DNA of 64,000 bases, from NCBI GenBank assembly GCA_028023455.1, contig JAQFVV010006215.1, positions 3,641,230 through 3,705,229 on the forward strand. The letters run 5' to 3'. The DNA is from Epiperipatus broadwayi. Lineage: Eukaryota; Onychophora; Udeonychophora; Euonychophora; Peripatidae. The translations under genes were made by a program, and so were the position numbers. The stretch's first letter is position 1. Each line of letters begins with the position of its first letter. Below the pieces are notes generated by a model. It had not been told where the DNA came from. It made no database searches and was given only the letters and a program-made list of their open reading frames with translations. Below, piece by piece: positions 34,305 to 45,505 of this stretch.

Positions 34305-34798
34305 CTCTTGACAAAGTTTATCGTATATAACAAATGTTAATTCTAACATCAGGAATGGAGCTATCACCGATGCTTCAAACACAATGCTTACGTTCATCAA
34401 AATTAAAAATCGCATGGCAACTGCTAATAATGCACATAAACTTAATCGCATAAAAGGAGTGATATTAGAACCACGATTGAGGGATTTTCTTCTACTTCCA
34501 GAACTGAAAGAAGTCCTTGGTTCTATGATGCTTTTGTTCAAATAAGAAGTCTGATCAGACATGGAACTGGAAACTGAAGGTGGATGACTTGAAGAAATTT
34601 CATTCTCTGTGTCAGATGACTTGCATGGTTGAAGCACCTCATTCTCATTTTTTGTTTCACAAATATTGTTGACCACATTATTATCCAGTGATTTCTGGTT
34701 AAAGTCATTAGTAAAAGAATTTTTTTGTATGTGTGGCAAATCATCTTGGTGAAGAGTACAATGATTTTGTAAGGCTTTGACTTGAATATCAATTTCTT
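34305..34798 (-). CDS. CAMLG: CAMLG exon 2 (acidic/Ser-rich linker plus first two membrane segments)
   Basis: Minus-strand exon preceded by a pyrimidine-rich acceptor (TTTTATTTTTTTTAG) and ended by a GT donor at 34304-34303. It is 494 nt, phase 1 to phase 0, and supplies residues 38-202. The N-terminal part is a polar, low-complexity, Ser/Asn/Glu-rich linker, as expected for the poorly conserved cytosolic region of CAML. From about residue 154 a hydrophobic stretch begins (MRLSLCALLAVAMRFLILM), followed by a second (SVIAPFLMLELTFVIYDKL, about residues 178-196). The Leu-Cys-Ala-Leu-Leu-Ala and Ala-Pro-Phe-Leu positions are the recognisable CAMLG signature. In-frame reading runs into intron at 34304 and would stop at 34281, which supports the donor choice. 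Intron 1 is 5.3 kb and intron 2 is 19 kb; both are filled with repeats. Confidence 0.88.
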
Positions 34799-35390
34799 CT
34801 AAAAAAAATAAAATCTGTATTCAGTAAAACAATATATTCCAATGGATTAAAATTTTATAGTAAAATAACTTTATTTACTTTGCATATAGATTATATTACA
34901 TAAAACAAAATATTAATCTTCTATTATAGTATTTTGAGGCTTTTACCTTGCAATAGATCAATAATATTGGGAGAAAATTATTTAAAAAAATTCTATGTAT
35001 AAATAACTCATAACTCAGATATATATTTTCAAGTTGTTGGAAAAAATTACTAAATGTAATTACAGATTATGGATTTATAAATGTTTCCAAGTTTGTTTAA
35101 AGTCTTATAGATTTGACTAGTTTAGCTTTAGGCTTTTAATATTTATATAAAAAATATATACTGTATGATGATTATTGAAAAGCTTTTGTTCCATTTCCCT
35201 TTTATAAGTTTCTCCAGACTCTGAGGTTTTCAAAATTGCTTTAATTTTGCCATAACACTTTGCAAAAAAAAAAAAGCTTCATAGATTAAAACTGCTTTTT
35301 CAACTTTTACACACACTTTACAATTTTTTTATTTTTTTTCCAGAAACTTATTAGTTTTACATAAAAAAAAAAAAAAAATGGTATTTGTGT

Positions 35391-35575
35391 AATGCTACCC
35401 GTGTTTGTGGTGGCGGAATGCCATACCTTTCTCCAATGGGGGATGGGGGAGAATGTTTGTAACAGCAGAATGCTGTAGTTGTGACTTTTTAATATGGCCT
35501 TCTGTCATGGCAGACATCTGCCCTCTAGTGGAGAAAGTTATAGCATTCTGCTGTCGCAAATATAAGAAGCAGGTC
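35391..35575. mobile_element. small inverted-repeat element in CAMLG intron 1
   Basis: Left arm GTTTGTGGTGGCGGAATGCC...CTTTCTCCA (35401-35435) is an imperfect complement of GGAGAAAGTTATAGCATTCTGCTGTCGC (35530-35557). A third related block (AACAGCAGAATGCTGTAG, about 35461) lies between. A separate short hairpin GGAGTGTCCT...AGGGCACTCC is at about 35693-35731. Confidence 0.6.
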
Positions 35576-36051
35576 TAATACATAAGTACTTATATACAGT
35601 ATTTCAATTTATTTATATCCACATAAATTAAAAAATCCTTATATGTAAAATTCTTATTTTGTCTGAATATGTTTGTTTGTAATGCTTTACTGGAGTGTCC
35701 TTTGATTTTCTTTTATTCAGAGGGCACTCCAATAAATAATCTTATATAAAATGCATACTTTGTCAGTTGTCCGTAATGCTGTCAAATTCACAACAAAGTA
35801 TGGATTTTATTTATAAAGAAAACTATACCTAACTATATATAACTTATTAAATATAATAGGCATATTTAAAAATTTAAATCTTAATTTAGCTTTATTAATA
35901 CTTTAATTTATTGTGTACACTTCAGGAATATACCTGGCAAGATACATTTCTGAAATATACCAAACAGGCTGGGGTGTTTCAAACATTTTCTTTTTTTCAA
36001 TTGTGAATTTCTCACATTTATTTATATAATATTAAAATTTTTTGTTTAAAT

Positions 36052-36174
36052 TATGTAAATAATATTTATTTTCAAAGCGCAGATGATTTGAAATTAACTT
36101 ACGAGAGAGTGCAAGTCTCTCAGCGCTTGTGATTATTAATAGCCAATCAGATCGTAAATACTGGGACAACGATT
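36052..36174 (+). repeat. direct repeat, copy 1 (123 bp)
   Basis: Identical by eye to 36374-36496: TATGTAAATAATATTTATTT through CAAAGCGCAGATGATTTG and GCCAATCAGATCGTAAATAC to ACGATT. The two copies are separated by about 200 bp. It carries no coding motif. Confidence 0.9.
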
Positions 36175-36373
36175 TAACAAGAAAAGAGTGGTAACCACTC
36201 TTAACTTTACTTGTCTGTCTATATATCCAAGCCAGTCCAAAGTACTTATATCTGAAAGTGTGAATATTAAATACCTTCACACACTACTCACTGACTTCAA
36301 ATTACAAACATACAGCATGAAATCTTTAGATTCACTATGCAGTAGATTATCGATGTTATAAATTGCAGAAATA

Positions 36374-36496
36374 TATGTAAATAATATTTATTTTCAAAGC
36401 GCAGATGATTTGAAATTAACTTACGAGAGAGTGCAAGTCTCTCAGCGCTTGTGATTATTAATAGCCAATCAGATCGTAAATACTGGGACAACGATT
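36374..36496 (+). repeat. direct repeat, copy 2 (123 bp)
   Basis: Second copy of 36052-36174. Copy-perfect identity in an otherwise diverged intron indicates a recent local duplication or LTR-like ends of a short element. Confidence 0.9.
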
Positions 36497-37639
36497 AAAT
36501 CTTAAAAAAAATTTGTTAAATTAACCAATTAAAAAAAAGAATGGCCTTTCCATAGTCCAGGTATAAACTTGTATATATATATATAAAGGTAAACGCTTAC
36601 TTTATAGCAGAGGACTCCTTCACCATTAATCATAAGGATGCTTGTTTTGCTATATCTAAAAGATGGTCTTAGTTACTCATTTGCATATGGTATTTATTTA
36701 TATAATGATTTCAAAGAAAGAATCATAACTGGCTATGAATATGAGAAATACATCTTCTTGAAAGCGCTCAGCCATTTAATTTAGTTTTCTATTTGTTGAC
36801 AGCTTTACGTTGGAAGTGTGATAGCACGATTTAATATTATCATATTGAAGACAAACGTAAAGTATAAATCTACAGGTTATTACTTAATATATATAAAGAG
36901 AAAAATAAAAAATCAAGTCATGTTCATTAATATCAAAAAATATTTCTTCTTTAAAAATTATCATAATCTTTTTGTATCTGAGAATTTGAAGAAACTTATA
37001 AAAGAGAAACAGAATGCAAGACTTTGAATTAAAATCATAATTATAATCCTTAGAAATTACACATATTTTTAAATTAAATATTGCCTAACATTATACTACT
37101 AACAATAAATAAAATAGAAAATCATATAACATTAAATACTAGCAAAATAAATTTTGCTAAAATTCTCTTTTGACTGGTTTCCTCTATTAACAAATAGATC
37201 TTCTCAAGTGAAAATCAACCAAACATTCCCAGAATTCATTTCAAAAAACATTCACCTTTTAATATCAAAGGAAGTTTTCATAAAAATGAGCACTCAGATT
37301 CCAGAAGATTTATTATCAGTTTTTTTAACTTTTCTTTTTTCATAAAAGATAATCTCTGTTTTGTCAAATAATATTTTATAATCTATATTCAGTTCAATAT
37401 ACAAATCCAAGTTACCTATTTTTAACTCTAATCTTATAAATGTCAACTCTTTCATTAAGAATTATTTTACTTTGATCTATAACTTTACCACATCTGCAAA
37501 AAATCTTATAAACATATTTTCATTAGTAAGTTTATACCTATATATGTAAGTGCATTTAAGCATATACATACATATCATTACTTCCTCCAAGTTCAGAGAT
37601 GAGGTTTTAATCTGTGAACTTGCTATGAGTTATTAAGAT

Positions 37640-37985
37640 ATGTGGGGTTTATCTTCTTTTTAGCACACTGTTATGAATTGTTTCAACTCACTAGGTACAT
37701 TCTCTGAAAATGTAGTTGCTTGAAAATCACAATCATTATTTTTATTTTTCCTCATGTCTACACTAATATCTGGCCACCAGACATGATTAAGGGTTAGAGC
37801 TTTTGCTCTGCCAATGTCCCACTATTATGCAGCCATTTTACTATATGCTGCCTACCCTTGACTGGAATCAGTGTCAATCATCTTTCATAATGCAGCCTTT
37901 GCATACCGACAGTTGCATCCGGGCATTCCATAGTTCTTGGTGAAGAAACTGAGATGATGCTTCGGCCAGCCTTCTCTAATCTGCT
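37640..37985 (-). pseudogene. Ty3/gypsy integrase N-terminal fragment
   Basis: Minus strand shows EGWPKHHLSFFTKNYGMP (about 37975-37920) and, further on, ALTLNHVWWPDISVDMR (about 37800-37750). These are the RNase H-integrase tether and the His-Val-Trp-Trp-Pro-x-Ile block before the zinc-binding CxxC of gypsy integrases. It joins the RTE fragment directly at about 37990. Confidence 0.65.
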
Positions 37986-37989
37986 TCAT

Positions 37990-39400
37990 AATCCACTGGT
38001 AGCCGCTGAATTCCATCTTTTTTTCTTATTGCAGATATAAATTTCCTACCAATACCAAACTGTTGTTTTACATTCTTGAGACTTTTATTTTCTTCTACAG
38101 CTTTCCTTGCTAGTTCAGTTATACTTTCTTGTATCATTTTCAACTCTTTTCCACACCATTTTACAAAATTCGAAATATTCAATCCTTTTTAATGCATCAT
38201 TTTTGTATATCTTCATATTCCTTCTTTTCTTCATAAATTCTCTAGTCTCAGTAGAAATTTTATTGGTCAATTGCTGCTTTTTTCTACCAGCTATCTTTGT
38301 TGCAGTTTTTAAAAGTGTATCAGTTATTTTCATATTAACTTCATTCAAATCTGAATCATGTTCAAAATCTACTAATACTTGAAACCGATTTGTAAGTTCT
38401 AATTTGAATTCATTAGAATGTTTCTGAAGATTAGGAATATCAACTGTAAATATTGTTTTTCTTAATAATTTTTGTCTCTCTAGTTTTGCATTAACATGTA
38501 TCTTACATCTTACTAATCGATGATCACTTCCTGTGTTAAATTTATTAAGAACATTACAATCTTGAAATATGTATTTTGTTAGTCAAAATATAATCCAATT
38601 CTGCTGTACCTTCATTTGGATGCATCCATGTCCATTTCCTTTTAACATTTTTCTCAAAAAAAAAAAAAAAGAATTCATAATATAGTTTTTCTTTTTCTGC
38701 AAACTCCACAAATTTATGTCCTCTCTCATTTCTCTATTACCATAACCAAAATTACCTACAGTACTTTCATTTGTTTACCAATTTTAGCATTAAAGTCTCC
38801 CATAACAATTTTAAAATGTTTACTTTGATCAAAAGCCTTTTGTACATCTATATAAAAATCTTCTTCTACTTCACTATGAGAACTTGTTGGGGCATAAACC
38901 TGAATTATCTGCATTTGGTATCTGCTATTAAGTTGTATAACTAATCTTGCCACTCTGTTCAATACACCATCAATCTCCACAATGTTGTTCTTCCACTTTT
39001 TATTCATAATGATTCCTACTTCACTTGTATTTACAATATTGGTATCTTTATAATAGAGTACATGTCCACCTTTTAAATCAATTGTCTCTTCACCTTTTTT
39101 TCTAATTTCACAAAGTCCAATAATGTCCAATTTAATATGACAGTTCTTCTTCTAATTCTTGCAATCTTCATTCACTTGAAAGTGATCTGGAGTTGTAAAT
39201 ACCTAAATAAAAAGTCGTCATCAAATGGCAGCCTGGGTCCGCAATCAGGGGATTCTTAGCACCCTCCGCCTTCGGCCAACAACTGCTGCCTTGGTTGGTA
39301 ACTTTACAGCCTCCTGGGAATAAGGGCCATGATTTATTTTTGTCTGTCATAATTGTATGTATGTATTGGAAAAATATTTATCATTTACACATTATCATAT
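37990..39400 (-). pseudogene. RTE-type LINE: 5' part with APE endonuclease
   Basis: Minus strand from about 39400. A short 5' leader precedes TTFYLGIYNSRSLSSE (39220s), then MDIIGLCEIRKKGEE, GHVLYYK, VGIIMNKKWK and QIIQVYAPTSSHS, then IVMGDFNAKIGK (38780s). The catalytic Glu of CEIR and the GDFNA block are those of an AP-like endonuclease of the RTE clade. The linker follows (38348-38115, LTNKISTETREFMKKRR) and on to SLKNVKQQFGIGRKFISAIRKKDG, where the RTE reading ends abruptly at about 38000 and gypsy sequence begins. Frameshifts separate the blocks, and the RT domain is missing here. Confidence 0.85.
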
Positions 39401-40093
39401 ACCATTAGATGATCATTTTCTGAAAAGAAGAATATGTTCTAAAATTAAGTGATAATATTAAATCGCGCAACCGTGACAAAATAGTATGGTGTAAATCAAA
39501 TAAATATATAATAAAAAATAGAAGTTTCTTCTCATAGCTATTTAAAAAAAATCTATTTTATAAATCATTCTTATTTAAAATATTTTTGCTATTTTATTTT
39601 TCCAGTCGATTTACGATTCCATTATTTCCCCATTTCTTTAGTATTATATAATTTGTTTGCTGCATATATATAATATTTTTTAAAAGTCGATTATGATATA
39701 ATTTATATAAAATCTTAATGATTTAGCTTAAAAAAATAAAGTTCAGCGAATATAGATTTTATTGTATGACAACAAACTATGTATGAATGCACGAATCCTC
39801 ATAGATTTCATTAATATATTAAAATAAGCATGGCATTTAAATTTATTTCTATTAGAACGTTGTATTTTTTGTTCTAGTATATGGGCATGCAAAAAAAAAA
39901 AAAAGTTAACAAAATTTTAAAAAAATTAAATAAATACTAAAGACATGTACGATAAAGAATTTACTATCAAGATCAATTTAAAACACACAACTTTGTTTAT
40001 AAATAACTGCGACTTACGTTATTTACCTTATACAATATAATTAAAAAATATAATTATTAAACATTGAAAAAATAGTTCAGTATTATCACTGAC
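39400..40093. other. CAMLG intron 1, proximal part
   Basis: AT-rich, with no mobile element or gene recognised. Confidence 0.5.
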
Positions 40094-40205
40094 CTTTGTT
40101 TGTTTTTTTCCAACCCATAACTTTTCGTAAACGATCTTCCGAATTTTCTAACACTTTCTTTTTTCTAGCTTCTCTTTGCTGAACCAATAAATTTTCGTCA
40201 GCCAT
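40094..40205 (-). CDS. CAMLG: CAMLG exon 1 (start codon to donor)
   Basis: First coding exon of CAMLG (CAML, the animal GET2 equivalent), an ER membrane protein that with GET1/WRB receives tail-anchored proteins from TRC40/GET3. Read on the minus strand, ATG (40205-40203) opens 37 codons and one extra base before a GT donor (GTCAGTG, from 40093). The peptide contains the basic motif RKKKVLENSEDRLRKVMGW at residues 15-32, the conserved N-terminal CAML segment (Arg/Lys cluster, then NSE-R and a MG pair) that in the family contacts the TRC40 ATPase. The phase-1 donor joins exon 2 (acceptor before 34798) to give Lys-Glu-Glu in frame. The start lies 263 bp from the divergent SLC25A16 ATG. Gene identity is strong because all three exons match the family in order; the exact 5' UTR is not visible. 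Confidence 0.85.
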
Positions 40206-40468
40206 TTTCTTTTTAACAGAACAATTAAATAGTATATTAAATATTTTGTTACGAAATGAAATATTAAAATCATTTAAAATTTCTATTAAATTATATGACT
40301 TGATATTTTATTATAAGCATATATTATTCTTTTAAAATATCAATTATTATATTTAAATAAAATAGATCATACGGAAGTGTATAGTTACCAAAGTAAAATC
40401 TAAATAATATTGTCATACATTGCGTCAGATAATATGTTAAGAAGCAGTGGTTATTTTACCTCGTCGTG
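40206..40468. promoter_or_regulatory. putative shared bidirectional promoter, CAMLG / SLC25A16
   Basis: Only 263 bp separate the two divergent start codons, and no mobile element interrupts this gap although both flanking introns are full of them. The segment is AT-rich and holds ACGGAAGTG (40371-40379), a close match to the ETS/GABP (NRF-2) core, and TTGCGTCA (40420-40427), a CRE/ATF-like octamer. Both lie nearer the SLC25A16 start. ETS sites in short divergent promoters are typical of housekeeping and mitochondrial genes. Transcription start sites cannot be seen. Confidence 0.6.
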
Positions 40469-40535
40469 ATGGTTGTTTCAGCAAAACCTCCTAGGCTGTC
40501 TGCGGAGTATGCCTTGAAATCATTAATAGCTGGAG
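40469..40535 (+). CDS. SLC25A16: SLC25A16 exon 1 (mitochondrial carrier, N terminus)
   Basis: ATG at 40469 opens 22 codons plus one base, ending at a GTAAAT donor (40536). The peptide is a short polar leader followed by YALKSLIAGG at the beginning of the first transmembrane helix of a mitochondrial carrier; the last Gly is completed from exon 2. Joined to exon 2 it gives the SLC25A16 hallmark: Leu-Ile-Ala-Gly-Gly-Ile-Ala-Gly, then Cys-Ala-Lys-Thr-Thr-Val-Ala-Pro-Leu-Asp-Arg. SLC25A16 is an inner-membrane carrier associated with mitochondrial coenzyme A levels in family studies. The donor phase (1) matches the exon 2 acceptor. The gene is partial here because later exons are outside the window. 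Confidence 0.8.
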
Positions 40536-41479
40536 GTAAATTGTTCTGACATTTACTATGTATAATAAAAACGTTAGGAGATTAAGCTATAATATATTTT
40601 AAATGGTTCTGATTTAAATGTGTATTGGAGCAATTTCATCATGTATGAAAGGGAAAGAAATGTGTCGTTATAATTAGCCTATAGTTATATTTAATTGGTA
40701 ATCATTAAGTATTTTTATGGATTAAGAAAATTCATTTTTTAATTATATTTTCAGTATTGTTAACATTTGTAAAAAAAAAATAACTGCATAAATTTTGACA
40801 TCAAATTGAGTATTCATGTAAAAAAGTTTGTCTAAATGTGCCATTCAGAAATTCGAAAATCTAAACACATGATAGATCATTTTGAAAAATATCAAATACA
40901 GTGTATATATAGTAAGTTTTAGAGCATATGTCATTCATAGCTGTCCTAATTCAGTGTTGACATGTAATCTAATCTTTACGAAGTGTATTCTAATCTAATC
41001 TCTCATCTATATATATATCTTCTCATTCCAAATATAAATTTGGAAGTAAAAAATTGTTTTGACAATAGTATTTCGCAATATGATAGGTCATCATTGCTGG
41101 GGTTTTTTCTAAGCCACTACCAATTAATAATCTCATGACTCGGGAATAGGGTGAATTGAACTGCACTTGAAATTACTAATTCCATTTTATTTAAAATCTG
41201 GAAAAACATTTGCACTATACTTTTTCAGCGATTAATATTTAAATACTTTAAATCTAGGGGAACAATTTATACTGCATTATGATAAATTGGTTTATTTGCA
41301 AATTTCGTAAACTTTATTATATGTATATTAAATATAACGATTTTCGAAATATGAATAATTTAATTATCTTAGGGATGCTATTTCGTTTTGATTATATACT
41401 ATTCTTAAATGAATTGTTAAATGATTTATTTCGAGGTCTAAGTTATCATTAGAAATAGAAAATCCATTTAATCGGATTT
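40536..41479. other. SLC25A16 intron 1, proximal part
   Basis: AT-rich; no exon or element recognised. A short (AT)n tract lies at about 41008-41017. Confidence 0.5.
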
Positions 41480-41940
41480 TTTGATATTAGTAATATTTAT
41501 GAGTAGAGAGGATAAAGTTAACAAAATATACAAGTTTTATAAGATTTGGAATGGAAGCAAATGTAGTTAAAACTAAAGCAGTAAAAAGAAATGATAAGAT
41601 GAATTTAAGCATTGAATAGGTTCTAGAGTAATTTGACATTTAGAAATGTTAAGATTACTGATAATAAATAGAGTGCTAAAAAAAAAAGGAGAATAATTGC
41701 AAATAAAATTTAAAAAAGATAAGTTATTTGGGGGCTTGGTAAAGTTACACTTAAGAAAAGTTTGTTAAACGTTTTGCATGGAGTGTAACCATATATGAAG
41801 CTAATTCAGACAATTAGAAAAAGTATGGAGAAAAGACAGAATTTTTGAAATGTGGATTTTGAGGAAAAAGAAAGAAATATTGGAAGGATATAGTGAGAAA
41901 TTGTAGAGATATCGAAAAAAGCAAGTGGATTTAGTATATA
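41480..41940 (+). pseudogene. decayed LINE C-terminal fossil
   Basis: KSLLNVLHGV...YMKLIQTIRK...FEMWILRKKKE can be read with shifts (41755-41870). It matches the same C-terminal LINE block seen at 16068 and 23300 (Leu-Tyr-Gly-Ser-Glu-Thr-Trp ... Phe-Glu-Met-Trp). Confidence 0.5.
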
Positions 41941-42155
41941 TATTTATTATTTTGGATGTGGCACTCGGATAAATATATTATTTAATATGACATTTGGATT
42001 AATGCAGCTTAAATAATCTTGTTTTAGCCTAGATGAAAAGAAATTGTTTTGGACATGTGTTTTAAGACAAAGGAATTTTGTCAAATATATTAGGATTGTA
42101 GATTGTAAAAAAAGTAGAAGAATGATTGATAATCTGAAGGAAATATATATCTCAT

Positions 42156-43925
42156 CATTATCATCAACCATTATCAATCCACTGCAGGATGAATGTCTCT
42201 CCAAGTTCAATCCATCTTCTCCGATCTTTAGCTCCTCCACATCATTCCTGCACACTTTCTTATTTCATCCATCTCACATGTGGTCTCTTTCTAGGTCTTT
42301 TACAATCTCTTGGAATCCAGTTTAAGATTTCAATTGTCCATCTATTATCTTCTCTTCTAGCAATATTTCCAACTCAACTCCACTTCAGTCTTAATTTTTT
42401 CAATGAAGGTCAGTAACACCTGTTTGTTCTCTTACCCATATATTGTGTTTTTGATCTCTTCTTGTTACTCCTAATTTGCATCTCTCCATACTTCTTTGAG
42501 TCGTCTGAAGTCTCTGTATTAAGTGTTCAAGTCTCAGATTCATAAGTAAGAACTGGTAAAACACATTTATTAAAAACCTTCCTTTTCAAACATATAGTCA
42601 TATTTCCTTTTAGTATTAAGTTCTTTCTACCAAAAGCACTCAAGCCAAGTTTAATTCTATGATTAATTTCATCCATTATGTTTCCATATGTATTAATAAT
42701 CTGACAAAGGTATTTGTAGCTGTTAACGTCTTCTAACTCATAATCAATCTTTATTTTATATTTTGAGAAAATCCATTGAACATTACTTTAGTCTTTTTAA
42801 CATTTATCTTTAGTCCTACTTTCATCTGATAACTCCTGCAACATTTCCTGCAGCTCTAAAGCATTATTTTCAAAAATAATTACATCATCTGCAAATTCTA
42901 AATGATTTAAAAAATTTCCGTTTACTCTTGCTTCTTTAGCTTCCCATTTTAATCCACAAAATACTTCTTGAAGAACTGCTGCAAAAAGTTTTGGAGATAT
43001 GGAGTCACCCTGTCTTACACCTTTCTCAATGTTGACTTTCCTAGTATCATTATGTAATTAATTGTTGCTGTTGCATTTTTATAAATGTTCTTCAAAATAT
43101 GACAATATATCCTGGATCTATAGCTTGATGATCCAGTGCTTTAATTACTGAAGAAATGTTTATAGAATCAAATGCCTTTTCATAATCTACAAATCCAAAG
43201 CATAATGGCTACTCTTATTCATTTGTCCTTTCTATAACTTCTCTCAATACCTGGATATGATCTACTGTACTAAAACCACTCTTTAAATCCTGCTTCTTCT
43301 CTTGGTTAGTAGAAATTCAGTGATGTCTGTAGATGAGTTGTAATTATCTTGGTAAAAATTTTGTATAAAACTGATAGAAGGTTGATAGGTCTGTAATTTC
43401 TAATATCATCTTTATCACCTTTTTAAAATATTAATACTACATTCTTCCAATTTCTTCACCTGCTTCTTTTAGTATATCAATTATAATTCCATCATTACCT
43501 TTCTTCATAAATTTAATTTCATGTCTCACTTCTTCATTTAAAATTCTGGGCAATTCAGAAGATATAATAGATATAGGAAGTAATTGTTCTTCATTACTAT
43601 ATAATTCTTGATAAAAGTCTTCTACTACCTATTTCATGATGTCATCTCTCTTTTTAGTAATAATTTCATCTTCTTTTCTTATTACATGTATAAATTTCCT
43701 ACCAAAACCAAAATGTTATTTTACACTTTTGAGACTTATTTTCTTCTACAGCTTTCCTTACTGGTTCACAGTTACTAACATTTTCAACTCTTTTCCACAC
43801 CATTTTACCAAATTCAAGGTATTCAACCCTTTTCAATGCATCATTTTTGTATATTTTCATATTTCTTCTTTTCACTAGAAATTTTATTGGTCAATTGCTG
43901 CTTCTTTCTACCAGCTATCTTTGTA
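42156..43925 (-). pseudogene. RTE-type LINE: linker, reverse transcriptase and 3' end
   Basis: Minus strand, entering near 43925 with the linker also present in the 5' copy (IAGRKKQQLTNKIS-like). Then RPINLLSVLYKIFTKIITT (about 43395-43340, RT block 2), EEAGFK, FVDYEKAFDSI (about 43185, motif A), the QGDSISPKLF block (about 43010) and the FADD-equivalent near 42885 (Glu-Phe-Ala-Asp-Asp-Val-Ile-Ile). The C-terminal Leu-Gly-x-Thr-Arg-Arg and NRWTIEILNWIPRD-like segments follow, ending in CIDNG-like sequence and an ATAATGATGA tail at 42156. Frequent indels. The 3' half matches the copy at 57766-58765. Confidence 0.82.
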
Positions 43926-45357
43926 TATCTAGAAGTATTTAAAAGCAGAGCAAAAGACAGATTAAAAGCATGAAGAAAATGGTTTGTTTCAGTGTTCAGG
44001 ACTTACTTTTTGAAGATAACTTCTTATTATTAGGCACTGAAACAAGTAAGGAATTTTTAATGTAAGAATCTTAAGGTTATATTCTGTAACATAAAAGTTA
44101 AATATTTTAATTTTTGTAAAATGTAAAATATGAGAAAAAGAAGTGAAATTATGCATATGTGATATAATTTGTTTATTTTTATATTGTCATCTTTGTTTAG
44201 TATTACTATTTTACATAAATTATATATATGCGATTTTTTCGCATGCATTAGTGAAACTGTAATTATACTATAATGTTTAATATGCCTGCTTTGCGCTTTC
44301 GAGATTTAATATTCTAATCTCATACTCATAGCTTTACTGAATGAAGACTTATAATTTATTGTACATATATGCAAATGCGCTTGAATTTTTAATTAGTCCA
44401 TTGTTTGGAGAGAGCAAAGCATGCTTCTTTTCTATTAATGGCACTGAGATCATTTGCTATGTAAAAAGCTTCTTTAATCTTTCTTTTGGCATCACTCTTC
44501 TCTGTGCAAATTATTCGGGCAGAATTGGGTTCGAATACATGGCCTGTTTTTAATTTTTTTTAAAGCAACAATAATGCAACTTTATTAAAAAATTATCATT
44601 AATAAAGGTAATAATAATAAAATTTTTGACTTATATGAATTTGAATGTCTTGAGGGAAAAAGAAAAAAAAAAAAATCTATTTCTAAAAAACTAAAGATCT
44701 GTCTTTAAAAGTAAATCATTTTTTTATAAGAAAAAATGAAGGAAATAATTTTATAAAAAATTCAAAAATGTTAATTATTTTTATCATTTCTGTTGATTAA
44801 AATTAATGTGTTGAAATAATTTTATAAAGAAATCATTTCTATTTACCAGATGGAGAGGAATAAAATGAACAGGTAAGAAACTTTGCCACTGCTGTACTAT
44901 ATCTGTAAATAAATTTTCTATAATATATTGTACTTCCAGATTTGATTTCTGCATATATTTGCAAACATTAAGATGTCACTTTATTATAAGAAAAGAAGTT
45001 AATACAATTTTTAATGCAAGATAGAAGTATCTATGTCCAAACTATTGTCATAGATTTCTAACATAATTCAAGAAAGAGAAACATCAAAAGTAGATCTGCT
45101 ATTTTTTCTTAGCTTTGGAATAAATAAATTGTTTAAATTTCTGTATCAGTAAGATCATAATCTTCATTTTCACAATTCTTTAAATTATTAGTTAAAAATG
45201 ATTCCAATGTAAAATGGATGATGGCGGAATGAAGAAAAAAAAATGATATACTTTTATGAATTTTATGTTATTTCGGAGAAATTAAAACAATTTATTTTTT
45301 CCAAACTGAAATTGTTATTGGTTTTCGATGTGAATTTTGTTTAAATATCGGTGGTTA
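43926..45357. other. AT-rich intronic stretch, no feature recognised
   Basis: No exon or element motif. A short open stretch at 44341-44553 (plus) has no recognisable similarity. Confidence 0.45.
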
Positions 45358-45505
45358 GCTTGAATAACAAACATAAATACATAACTCGGAACCAATTGGT
45401 TTGGAGGTAGGGACTTAACAATAGAGATTTTGCTTGAATAACAAACATAAATACATTACTCGGAACCAATTGGTCTGGAGGTAGGGACTTAACAATAGAG
45501 ATTTT
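45358..45505 (+). repeat. tandem duplication, two 74-bp units
   Basis: GCTTGAATAACAAACATAAA...CAATAGAGATTTT is repeated head to tail (45358-45431 and 45432-45505) with about two differences. Confidence 0.92.

Noticed and set aside
34538-34792. 84-aa open stretch overlapping CAMLG exon 2 in another frame
   Set aside because: The alternative frame matches CAMLG and has correct splice phases; this one is a shadow.
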